Below, piece by piece: positions 16,432-24,587 of a DNA stretch of 64,000 nucleotides; position 1 is the first letter of the stretch, and each line of letters opens with the position of its first letter. The stretch lies in the NCBI GenBank assembly GCA_964539975.1, contig CAZIKK010000003.1, forward strand, positions 1 to 64,000, in the 5' to 3' direction. The notes below the pieces were generated by a model. It was given only the letters and a program-made list of their open reading frames with translations, made no database searches and had not been told where the DNA came from. This DNA is from 38-11 sp964539975. GTDB lineage: Bacteria > Bacillota > Clostridia > Tissierellales > Dethiosulfatibacteraceae. A program made the translations under genes and the position numbers.

Positions 16432-16464
16432 AAAAAAAGTTCAGGGAAAACCTGAACTTTTTTT
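16432..16464. terminator. Bidirectional terminator
   Basis: AAAAAAGTTCAGG (16433-16445) and CCTGAACTTTTTT (16451-16463) form a perfect hairpin with a 5-nt loop and T runs on both strands. It ends the selenoprotein operon and the converging aminotransferase gene. Confidence 0.92.
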
Positions 16465-16468
16465 ATGC

Positions 16469-17659
16469 TCACTTTAAACGTCTTAGGGCTTGCTCCATCC
16501 GATCCATGCCTTCTTGAATGTTTTCCATGCTGTTAGAGTAGGAAATCCTTAAATGGGAAGGTGCTTCAAATGCTTCCCCTGCCACCACTGCTATGTGCGC
16601 TTCTTCCAATAGATAATCAGCTAGGTCTGTTGTCGTTTGAATCATTCGTTTATTGGTTGATTTCCCAAAATAAGCTGTGATGTTTGGCATGACATAGAAA
16701 GCGCCTTTTGGCATGTTGCACTGAATGCCTGCCATTTGTTTCAATCGATTGACCAAATAGACTCTTCTCTCGTCAAATGCCTGTCTCATCATTTCAGCCT
16801 TTTGGTCTCCGTTAGCAATCGCTTCAATTGCCGCATACTGGGCTGGCGTGTTAGGGCTAGTGGTTGTATGTCCTTGATAGTCTCCCATCGCTTTAATGAT
16901 GGCTCTTGGCCCCACCGCATATCCGATCCGCCATCCCGTCATAGCATAGGCTTTTGATACACCATTGATCGTGATGGTTTTTTCTCGGATGGCAGGAGAT
17001 AAGGCGCCCACACAGCAATTTTTGACTCGATCATAGACTAATCTTTCGTAAACTTCGTCTGAGATGATGTAAAAATCTTCCTTCACAGCCAACTCTCCCA
17101 GTTGTTTTAGATGTTCTTCGGTGTACACCGCACCAGTTGGATTATTAGGAGAGTTAATCATGATGGCTTTTGTTTTGTGGGTCACAGCCTTTTTGATGGC
17201 TTCCATATCCAAAGCAAATCCATTTTCTTCTTTTGTCTTGACAAGTATGGGCACACCATCTGCCAGTTTGACCATCTCTATATAACTGACCCAGCAAGGG
17301 GTCGGTATGATCACTTCATCTCCAGGATTGACAAGAGCCATCAAGGCATTGGTAAGGGCTTGTTTTGCACCTGAAGACACCACCACATCCTGGTAATCGT
17401 ATTCTAATTGGTACTCGCGTTTGAATTTGCGACAAATTTCCTGTCTCAACGCAATCATCCCAGGTCCCGGTGTATACCGGGTCAACCCCTTTTGCAGCGC
17501 TTCTTTTCCTTTTTCCACAATGGCTACAGGCGTATCAAAGTCAGGTTCTCCCACATTGAATCCAATGATGTGAATTCCTTGTTCTCTTAACTCCGCAATT
17601 TTAGACGATTGGGCTAATGTAGCGGAAGGCTTCATTTTTTTAATGCGTTCACTTACCAT
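16469..17659 (-). CDS. Aspartate-type aminotransferase (class I, PLP)
   Basis: 396 aa. Motifs GFNVGEPDFDTP, SGAKQALTNAL, INSPNNPTGAVY, SDEVYERLVYD and the PLP lysine in GVSKAYAMTGWRIGYA mark the bacterial Ib aspartate aminotransferase group, which interconverts aspartate and oxaloacetate. It lies 17 nt after homoserine dehydrogenase on the same strand, so the pair links oxaloacetate to the threonine/methionine branch. Confidence 0.92.
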   Translation of the reverse strand: MVSERIKKMKPSATLAQSSKIAELREQGIHIIGFNVGEPDFDTPVAIVEKGKEALQKGLTRYTPGPGMIALRQEICRKFKREYQLEYDYQDVVVSSGAKQALTNALMALVNPGDEVIIPTPCWVSYIEMVKLADGVPILVKTKEENGFALDMEAIKKAVTHKTKAIMINSPNNPTGAVYTEEHLKQLGELAVKEDFYIISDEVYERLVYDRVKNCCVGALSPAIREKTITINGVSKAYAMTGWRIGYAVGPRAIIKAMGDYQGHTTTSPNTPAQYAAIEAIANGDQKAEMMRQAFDERRVYLVNRLKQMAGIQCNMPKGAFYVMPNITAYFGKSTNKRMIQTTTDLADYLLEEAHIAVVAGEAFEAPSHLRISYSNSMENIQEGMDRMEQALRRLK

Positions 17660-17676
17660 AAGTCACCCCTTGACTG

Positions 17677-18951
17677 TTATAGGTTTTCAACCGTTAAAAC
17701 ACTTGCCACACCCAACACGTTTTCGTCTTGTGCTATTTTTTCAAGCACTTGATCTATCTGTTTTTTCTCTGTTTCGTATGTGATGAAAACCAGGGGCGCG
17801 ATATCTCCAGATTTTTGTCGTTGTACCACTGATGCCAAACTAACATGGTGTTCTCCAAAAATATTGGCGATATATCCAAGAACGCCTGGCTTATCCACCA
17901 CGTTTAGTCGGATATAATATTGGTTTTTGCTTTCATGTGCCATAACCAATGGTTCTGCGTCTGTTGTGTAACTTCTAACAGGATCTTCTTTCTTCTTAGA
18001 AATGGCCATGATATCCGATAAAACAGCGCTTCCTGTTGGCAAAGCCCCGGCTCCTTTCCCATAGAGCATGACTTCTCCAGTAGCATTCCCTTTCAATAAG
18101 ACCGCATTGAATTCATTCTTGACTGTGGCCAAAGGATGATCTACTGGAATCAAGGTGGGGTGAACGCTTAAAGATACTTGATTTTCTTGTCTTTGGGAAG
18201 AAGCCAGCAGTTTGATTACATAGCCTAATTCTCTTGCATACTTAATGTCTTCTTTGGAAATTTTTGTAATGCCTTCCTTGATGATTTGGTCCGCTTCAAT
18301 CCATTGTCCATATGCCACTCGTGTCAGAATAGCAATTTTATAGGCAGCATCGTCTCCTTCCACGTCTGATGAAGGATCTGCTTCTGCAAAACCAAGGTCT
18401 TGAGCTTCTTTCACCGCTTCATCAAAAGATAACCCTCTCTCTGTCATTTGCGTCAACACGTAATTAGTTGTGCCGTTAATCACACCTGATATGCTCTCAA
18501 TCCTATTGCCACTGAGGTTTTCAGACAAGGTATTGATGATAGGAATGCCTCCACCCACACTGGCTTCGTACATGAGTCTAACGCCATTGTCTATAGCTAA
18601 AGATTCTAGCTCTTTACCGTGCGTTGCGATTAAGGCTTTGTTGGCTGTCACCACGTGTTTTTGCTGTTGCAAAGCGGATTTAACGTAGTCATATGCAGGA
18701 TAGATTCCTCCAATCAATTCCACTAGAATGTCGATGTTGGGGTCATTGATAACTTTGTATGGGTCTGTTGTAAAAGTGGTTTTTGAAAGGACTTCTGGTC
18801 TGTCTTTATCTAAGTTTCTGACCAATACTTTCTTAATTTCAAAAGTCTCATTGGTTTCCTTTTCTATCTTTTCCTGATTCATGGTCATCACATCCACCAA
18901 ACCTGATGCGACAGTCCCCATTCCCAGTATTCCTAATGTGATCGGTTTCAT
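17677..18951 (-). CDS. hom: Homoserine dehydrogenase
   Basis: 424 aa. NAD(P)-binding loop GILGMGTVASGLV at the start, catalytic block with VNGTTNYVLTQM and AEADPSSDVEGDDAAYK, and a C-terminal ACT domain (about 350-424) beginning with YYIRLNVVDKPGVLG, typical of threonine-sensitive enzymes. It reduces aspartate semialdehyde to homoserine. A consensus promoter lies upstream and the aminotransferase gene follows in the same transcript. Confidence 0.95.
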   Translation of the reverse strand: MKPITLGILGMGTVASGLVDVMTMNQEKIEKETNETFEIKKVLVRNLDKDRPEVLSKTTFTTDPYKVINDPNIDILVELIGGIYPAYDYVKSALQQQKHVVTANKALIATHGKELESLAIDNGVRLMYEASVGGGIPIINTLSENLSGNRIESISGVINGTTNYVLTQMTERGLSFDEAVKEAQDLGFAEADPSSDVEGDDAAYKIAILTRVAYGQWIEADQIIKEGITKISKEDIKYARELGYVIKLLASSQRQENQVSLSVHPTLIPVDHPLATVKNEFNAVLLKGNATGEVMLYGKGAGALPTGSAVLSDIMAISKKKEDPVRSYTTDAEPLVMAHESKNQYYIRLNVVDKPGVLGYIANIFGEHHVSLASVVQRQKSGDIAPLVFITYETEKKQIDQVLEKIAQDENVLGVASVLTVENL

Positions 18952-19019
18952 ATTTCCTCCTTGTATTCTCTATATTGTTTGCGTTATATACACATTTGTT
19001 TTTCATAGGATACCTTAAG

Positions 19020-19048
19020 AATATAACACAGATTTCTGCCTTGTTCAA
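19020..19048 (-). promoter_or_regulatory. Promoter of hom
   Basis: TTGAAC (19043-19048) and TATATT (19020-19025) on the minus strand, 17 nt apart. A GC-rich hairpin with a T run (about 19057-19095), which ends the upstream site-2 protease transcript, precedes it. Confidence 0.7.
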
Positions 19049-19117
19049 CTCTTATTGAAACAAAAAACCCGCTCTCTTTCCAGACCAGGTTTGTTGATTT
19101 TTCATGTCCTTGTTACT

Positions 19118-19753
19118 TTAGAATACGTTAAAAACTGAAAACAGGAAATTGGTGATGCCATAAACAGGAGGCCCGATAATTCGTCCAATGTAACCTGTCA
19201 CCAACAATATGATAAGACCGATGCGGATCACCTGCTCATATTTCCTGAAAAAATTATACACACGAAATCCACCAACACTTTGAGCAATATGATGACCATC
19301 GAGGGGCGGAATGGGCAACAAATTAAAAATCATCAAAACGATATTGATTTGCACCACCGCATACAACATCGTCAACAAGACATTGCCTGTGTCTGTAATG
19401 AGAAAACTAAAAAAATTGTTGACCATGAATTTGATAATGAGGACAAACACAATGGCCGTGATAAAATTCAATGTTACCCCTGCGATCGAAACGATGATGT
19501 CATCTCGCCTTGGATTTTTAAAATTTCTTGGATTGATCATGACCGGTTTGGCCCAGCCAAATCCAACCACCAATAAAAACAGGAATCCCAATGGATCTAA
19601 ATGTTTAATCGGATTAAGGCTCAATCTTCCCTGATGCAGTGGGGTATCGTCCCCCAGTTTAACTGCGGCCAAGGCGTGGCCATATTCATGTATGGATATG
19701 CCAATTAGTATGGCTGGAATAATCAACAGCTTTGGTAATAATGTTTCAAACAT
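19118..19753 (-). CDS. Site-2 protease family membrane metalloprotease (M50)
   Basis: 211 aa, mostly hydrophobic. The zinc motif is HEYGH (in ISIHEYGHALA near residue 23) and the second conserved part is NLLPIPPLDGHH with the third ligand aspartate, followed by two more membrane helices. Short proteins of this type without PDZ or CBS domain cut within membranes, but substrates are usually unknown. It is bounded by terminators and seems to be a single gene. Confidence 0.9.
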   Translation of the reverse strand: MFETLLPKLLIIPAILIGISIHEYGHALAAVKLGDDTPLHQGRLSLNPIKHLDPLGFLFLLVVGFGWAKPVMINPRNFKNPRRDDIIVSIAGVTLNFITAIVFVLIIKFMVNNFFSFLITDTGNVLLTMLYAVVQINIVLMIFNLLPIPPLDGHHIAQSVGGFRVYNFFRKYEQVIRIGLIILLVTGYIGRIIGPPVYGITNFLFSVFNVF

Positions 19754-19855
19754 GGGTGTTCTCCCTTCTTAGAGTATCACTCTATACTATATCTATTTTT
19801 ATGAGTCATATCAAGTATAGCAACAAAATCTTAATATTTGATTAAGGCTATCCAC

Positions 19856-19886
19856 TCAAAAAATACAGTCCTTTCGAACTGTATTT
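19856..19886 (-). terminator. Terminator after the LCP gene
   Basis: On the minus strand AAATACAGT (19878-19886) pairs perfectly with ACTGTATTT (19861-19869), loop of 8 nt, followed by more T. Confidence 0.9.
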
Positions 19887-19913
19887 CATTAGCTAATATC
19901 GTTTTGATCGCAT

Positions 19914-20882
19914 TTAATCTGTCCCCGCTCTTTCAAAAGGAATGCTATACATCCCATAAACCATTTGTTGCACTTCGGGTCCGTTGGCTATGTAGAAAGA
20001 GACGCCTTGGATATATTCTGCATGACCCGGCAATGTGTGAAAATTGATATTGTCACTACTCAGGCTCGCCGCTGATGTGGCATATTTTAACGCATCTGTC
20101 ATATTAACATCTGTACTCACCGCATCAAAGACTTCTTTCACAACCATAGGCAATCGATAACTGAAAGCTTGTCTAGCTGCTTGGCCTAGAAAAGTCTGTT
20201 GAAGTTGGATTCTTTGTATGTCTCCATAATGAATGGTTCCGTCGTTGTTCTGTCTAAATCTAAGAAAGTCTACGGAGTTTTTGCCGTCTAAAGTTTGGAG
20301 ACCAGCCTCTATTCGAATGTGCAGCGGCGGACTGTCATAAATGTCATCGTAGACCATGTCAAAAGGAACCTCTATCTCCACGCCTCCCATAGCGTCGATA
20401 ATCCGTGTCACACCTGACATGGTAACGGTGATATAATGATGTACCGGAAGATTCATAATGTCTTCTACTGCTCGTATGGTTCCTTCTATGCCATTACCAC
20501 CATATATGGCGTTTATTTTGTAATTGGATATATGCGTGTAGCCACTTCTAAAGCCTTCCTTGTAGTAGTAAGTATCTCTAGGAATGGAAACCATGTCCAC
20601 TTTTTTATCTTTTGTGTCGTAACTAGCAAAAATCAAAGTGTCAGTGCGAGTGGACTCTAATCCGGCAATCAAAAAATTGACCCGACGACTGCCAGACACA
20701 TAGGCTTCGTAAGATTCCAAGGATAACAGTTGGTTTTCGTATCCTACCAACCAATTTTCATCATAAGACGGCACCCGGTTGTTGGATGCCGCAATATCCT
20801 GATAAGCTTGATAGACTTGAACACCGGCAATGACCATAAAAATAGCCCATGCAATCATAAATACTTTTGTGAATTGCTTCAA
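19914..20882 (-). CDS. LytR-CpsA-Psr (LCP) family cell wall protein
   Basis: 322 aa from a TTG at 20880-20882, chosen because AAAGGTGG lies 8 nt before it; an upstream ATG at 20936 has no ribosome binding site. One N-terminal membrane helix (about 5-25) is followed by the LCP catalytic domain with RTDTLIFASYD, MVSIPRDTYY, INAIYGGNG and IDAMGGVEIEVP. LCP proteins join polymers such as teichoic acid or capsule from lipid carriers to peptidoglycan on the outside of the cell. A terminator follows. Confidence 0.9.
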   Translation of the reverse strand: MKQFTKVFMIAWAIFMVIAGVQVYQAYQDIAASNNRVPSYDENWLVGYENQLLSLESYEAYVSGSRRVNFLIAGLESTRTDTLIFASYDTKDKKVDMVSIPRDTYYYKEGFRSGYTHISNYKINAIYGGNGIEGTIRAVEDIMNLPVHHYITVTMSGVTRIIDAMGGVEIEVPFDMVYDDIYDSPPLHIRIEAGLQTLDGKNSVDFLRFRQNNDGTIHYGDIQRIQLQQTFLGQAARQAFSYRLPMVVKEVFDAVSTDVNMTDALKYATSAASLSSDNINFHTLPGHAEYIQGVSFYIANGPEVQQMVYGMYSIPFERAGTD

Positions 20883-20988
20883 AGATATCGCCACCTTTAC
20901 CATGACCATAATAGTACAAATCGATATTTTTTTCAATTAATTTTTGCTTAATTTTTCTTAATTAATTGACGGTGGCACCCTCCTGCAT

Positions 20989-21762
20989 TTAACTAAAATT
21001 CGGTTTGCGTTTCTCTACAAATGCCGTCATGCCTTCTTTTTGCTCAGGGCATGCAAAACAAAGTCCAAACAAGTCTTTTTCTATGATGCTGCCTGTTTCT
21101 ATGTCTGTCTCTATTCCTCTGTTGATCGCACTTTTTGAATATTTGACTGCAGTAGGGCTGTTCGCTGCAATGGCTCTTGCCATTTCCATGGTTACTTGCA
21201 TCAATTGGTCCTGTGCCACCACTTGATTGACCAATCCAATTTTTTCTGCTTCTTCAGCATTAATTAGTTTTCCTGTGAAAATCAGTTCTTTTGCTTTGGC
21301 AGTTCCTACTAGTCTTGGCATTCTTTGACTGCCAGCAAATCCTGGTGTGATTCCCAGAGTCACTTCTGGTTGTCCGAATTTGGCTTTTTCTCCCGCAATG
21401 CGAATGTCACATGCCATAGACAGTTCGCAACCACCGCCAAGGGCAAACCCGTTGACCGCAGCAATAACCGGCTTTTCCATCAATTCGATTTTTCTAAAAG
21501 TATCCAATCCTAAAGCGGCAAAGACTCTTGCTTCTTCAGGCGTTTTGTCTTTCATTTCAACAATGTCCGCCCCTGCCACAAACGCTCTACCTTCTCCCGT
21601 AAGAACCAACACTTTAACCGTGTTGTCTTTGGCTATTTGCTCTATGGCTTGGTCCAATTCTTGAATGGTTTCTGAGTTGAGGGCATTTAACGCATTGGGT
21701 CTGTTGATTTTCAATACCCCTACTCCTTCTTGATTTTCAAATAATAAATTCTTGAATGTCAT
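20989..21762 (-). CDS. Enoyl-CoA hydratase/crotonase family protein
   Basis: 257 aa, normal crotonase length. Oxyanion-hole segments GEGRAFVAGADIVEM and NGFALGGGCELSMACDIR are intact, as are both catalytic glutamates (in GGGCELSMA and in the GQPEVTLGI segment), so it should hydrate crotonyl-CoA or dehydrate 3-hydroxybutyryl-CoA. It lies 12 nt downstream of the 3-aminobutyryl-CoA ammonia lyase gene, whose product is crotonyl-CoA, which supports that substrate. Confidence 0.92.
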   Translation of the reverse strand: MTFKNLLFENQEGVGVLKINRPNALNALNSETIQELDQAIEQIAKDNTVKVLVLTGEGRAFVAGADIVEMKDKTPEEARVFAALGLDTFRKIELMEKPVIAAVNGFALGGGCELSMACDIRIAGEKAKFGQPEVTLGITPGFAGSQRMPRLVGTAKAKELIFTGKLINAEEAEKIGLVNQVVAQDQLMQVTMEMARAIAANSPTAVKYSKSAINRGIETDIETGSIIEKDLFGLCFACPEQKEGMTAFVEKRKPNFS

Positions 21763-21774
21763 TTTAAAAACCTC

Positions 21775-22173
21775 CTATTTTCTTTGGTTTGCCTTTGGCA
21801 CCACACAAGTGCCACTGGCTTTGCATACGATGATGGGTTCTTCTAGTATGTCACAGGCCGATTCGCTGATGTCCGGTCTTGGCACAATGACTTTTCTAGC
21901 TTCAAACTCCATTTTGCGTGATGTGTTGCCTGATTGGACAATGCGGCCTTCCGCTTCAATATAGTCACCCGCATATACTGGCGCTGTAAATTCCACGTTG
22001 TCATAGGCTACAAACAGCCCTTCGTCTCCATCATTGATAATGAGAAGCTCTGTGGCTACGTCTCCAAATAGATTCAACATTCTGGCTCCATCCACCAGAT
22101 TGCCACCATAGTGTGCGTCATGGGCACTCATACGAACTCTGATTAGTGATTTTGCTTCTTTTTCCATCGCCAT
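21775..22173 (-). CDS. kal: 3-aminobutyryl-CoA ammonia lyase
   Basis: 132 aa hot-dog fold protein. The MSAHDAHYGGNLVDGARML, FGDVATELLI and GDEGLFVAYDNVEF stretches match what I remember of Kal of lysine-fermenting bacteria, which removes ammonia from 3-aminobutyryl-CoA to give crotonyl-CoA. It forms an operon with a crotonase. The other lysine pathway genes (kamDE, kdd, kce) are not in the window; a KamA-like enzyme is 38 kb away. Confidence 0.87.
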   Translation of the reverse strand: MAMEKEAKSLIRVRMSAHDAHYGGNLVDGARMLNLFGDVATELLIINDGDEGLFVAYDNVEFTAPVYAGDYIEAEGRIVQSGNTSRKMEFEARKVIVPRPDISESACDILEEPIIVCKASGTCVVPKANQRK

Positions 22174-22219
22174 CTCCTTCTATTTTCGGCCAAATGGCCT
22201 CTATTCCGTTTCTTCGTCC

Positions 22220-22248
22220 ATTATATCAAAATTAGCAGGTTTATCAAA
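22220..22248 (-). promoter_or_regulatory. Promoter of the kal-crotonase operon
   Basis: TTTGAT (22243-22248) and TATAAT (22220-22225) on the minus strand with a 17-nt spacer, 47 nt before the kal start. Confidence 0.6.
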
Positions 22249-22436
22249 CGCCCCCTGTGTCTTTCTGTTCTTTTTATCAAGATTTAACAATTTCGTTCGG
22301 TTTAATTGACACCTTTTGTCTTTATTAAAAATCCATTAAGCTTCGCTTATAATTTCATTGCCTCCATGATTTATTGATGCTTTTATTGTATAATAAAAGT
22401 GTTACCGCAAATACCAATTGATTATTGGAGGAAATA

Positions 22437-23831
22437 ATGAAACGATATATGTTTTTAGTCTTATGCTTGTTATTGATTCTGCCAACTGCTTGTAGATCTT
22501 CTGACCCACCGCCATTAGACCCTTCTGAAGAGGAGCCTAATGACGAGGGCAACAACCTAGATATCCCTGAAGTGATCGACGAGGCTTATCTGATTCAGGT
22601 GGGAAGCGGCTATCTGGAAAGTTTGTTTAGTGGTGCTTACTCAGAAGCTTACACAACTTACCCCCATGATGAAAACATGATCGCCGCCATTGATCCAGAA
22701 GCTTATGAAGCTTTTTTCGTGGATATGTATGCTAATTACGGTCCTTTTATCGAATTCGTCGGTTCTGAAACCCGTTTTCAGGGAGACTTTGGATTCTACA
22801 CCACTGGTGTGGTCTTAGAGCAAAACAAATTGAATGCCAATGTGGTCATCGATAAGGAGGGTCGTATTGCCGGTTTTAACTTTGGTGCTTTTTCTTTTGA
22901 AGACGAAATCGCTCAAGACCCACCAGAAGGTTTTAAGGAGATTTCGATCGTCTTTGGCGACAACGATTGGCCTTTGGATGGCAAAATCACAACTCCGGAT
23001 ACCTCAGGCACCCATCCTATGGTAATATTGGTCCACGGCTCAGGTCCTAACGATATGAATGAAACCATTGGCGCCAATGCGCCGTTTAGAGATATGGCTT
23101 ATTATCTGGCCGAGCGGGGCGTAAGCGTCCTGCGTTACGACAAACGAACTTATACTTATGGTGCTGTTATGGGTGGCATGAAAGATCTGACCGTCTACGG
23201 TGAAGTGATTGATGATGTGGTTGAGGCGGTTGCGTTCGCCTCTAGCCTAGAGTATGTAGATCCCGATCAAATCTACGTGCTGGGCCATAGCCTGGGTGCT
23301 TATCTGATGCCAAGGATCGCAGAAGTTACGCCAGATGCAGCTGGTTACATGATGGCAGCAGGCATCTTTTCAAGCCTGGGAGAAATCGTTCCTTACCAAA
23401 TTGAGTATTTGTCCGCTTTAGATGGTGAAATTACTGATGAAGAGCTAGCCTATATAGAGGCCATGACTGAAGAAGCCCATAAATCTCTCAACCCTGAGTT
23501 AATTGGTGACGATGAGGTTATTCTAGGCGCTTACCGCCCTTATTGGGAAGATTTGGCAGCTTACGATCCTGTCGAGATGGCTCGTGAAATCGAGAAACCG
23601 GTTTTTGTTTTTCAAGGAGATCGAGACTATCAAGTTCCGATCAGTGAATTTTCGATCATCTACGAAGCTTTGAAGGATCAGGACAATTATTCTTTCAAAG
23701 TGTATGAAGGCATCAACCATTTGCTCATTTATGGCGAATCGGCTCCTACTCCTGAAGAGTATTATGTCAAAGGACATGTCCACGAACCTTTGTTGGAGGA
23801 TATCATCCTTTTTGTTCAAAACCAACTCTAG
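22437..23831 (+). CDS. Lipoprotein with DUF3887-like domain and alpha/beta hydrolase domain
   Basis: 464 aa from the ATG at 22437 after GGAGG. A signal peptide ends in a lipobox-like ILPTAC, so it is probably anchored outside the cell. Residues about 45-150 resemble DUF3887 (often found ahead of hydrolases), followed by an alpha/beta hydrolase with VHGSGPND, the nucleophile elbow GHSLGAYL (Ser) and a C-terminal GINHLL with the catalytic His. An esterase or peptidase acting on the cell surface is likely; the substrate is unknown. Confidence 0.85.
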   Translation: MKRYMFLVLCLLLILPTACRSSDPPPLDPSEEEPNDEGNNLDIPEVIDEAYLIQVGSGYLESLFSGAYSEAYTTYPHDENMIAAIDPEAYEAFFVDMYANYGPFIEFVGSETRFQGDFGFYTTGVVLEQNKLNANVVIDKEGRIAGFNFGAFSFEDEIAQDPPEGFKEISIVFGDNDWPLDGKITTPDTSGTHPMVILVHGSGPNDMNETIGANAPFRDMAYYLAERGVSVLRYDKRTYTYGAVMGGMKDLTVYGEVIDDVVEAVAFASSLEYVDPDQIYVLGHSLGAYLMPRIAEVTPDAAGYMMAAGIFSSLGEIVPYQIEYLSALDGEITDEELAYIEAMTEEAHKSLNPELIGDDEVILGAYRPYWEDLAAYDPVEMAREIEKPVFVFQGDRDYQVPISEFSIIYEALKDQDNYSFKVYEGINHLLIYGESAPTPEEYYVKGHVHEPLLEDIILFVQNQL

Positions 23832-23861
23832 TTTACACCACATTAACTCAAGGAGATTCTT

Positions 23862-24587
23862 ATGCTAAAAGTCGACCAATTATCCAAGTCCTATTCCAAT
23901 GGAAAAGTCAAAGCTGTTGACCAAGTTTCTTTTGCCGTTAAGCCTGGAGAAATCTATGGTTTTCTCGGTCCCAACGGAGCAGGTAAAACGACCACCATCA
24001 AGCTCATTGTTGGCTTGCTAAAACAAGATGGCGGCCTGATCCATGTGACAGGCTTTAATACATTGACACACCCCTTGCAAGCCAAAGCCAATATTGGCTT
24101 TGTACCGGACAACCCCCAAATCTACGATAAATTGAAAGGTATGGAATACCTGAATTTTATGGGGGATGTGTACCGTGTTTCTAAAAAAGACCGCCAAGAA
24201 AGAATTGAAAAATACTTGAATCTTTTCAGTTTATCCGATGCTGTCAATGATGTGATTCATTCCTACTCTCATGGAATGAAACAAAAAATAGCACTGACTG
24301 GTGCCTTGATTCATGACCCAGATTTATTCATTCTAGATGAGCCCATGGTTGGCTTAGATCCGAAATCCGCCTTCCATTTGAAGGAAATTATGGGAGACAT
24401 GTGCCAACGAGGAAAATCTGTCTTTTTTTCTACCCATGTTTTGGAAGTGGCGGAAAAGATCTGTGATCGCATCGGTATCATCCACAAAGGCCGAATAATC
24501 GCCGAGGGTACCATGGCTGATTTGCGAACCAAAGCAGGTAGAGAAGAATCTCTAGAAAAAATCTTCCTAGAGGTGACAGGCGTATGA
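23862..24587 (+). CDS. ABC exporter, ATP-binding protein
   Basis: 241 aa. Walker A GPNGAGKTT, signature YSHGMKQKIALTGAL (in place of LSGGQ, common in CcmA-type exporters), Walker B LFILDEPMVGLDP and the H-loop FFSTHVLEVAE are all present. It overlaps the permease gene by 4 nt and so forms a two-gene ABC-2 type exporter. The cargo is unknown. Confidence 0.93.
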   Translation: MLKVDQLSKSYSNGKVKAVDQVSFAVKPGEIYGFLGPNGAGKTTTIKLIVGLLKQDGGLIHVTGFNTLTHPLQAKANIGFVPDNPQIYDKLKGMEYLNFMGDVYRVSKKDRQERIEKYLNLFSLSDAVNDVIHSYSHGMKQKIALTGALIHDPDLFILDEPMVGLDPKSAFHLKEIMGDMCQRGKSVFFSTHVLEVAEKICDRIGIIHKGRIIAEGTMADLRTKAGREESLEKIFLEVTGV

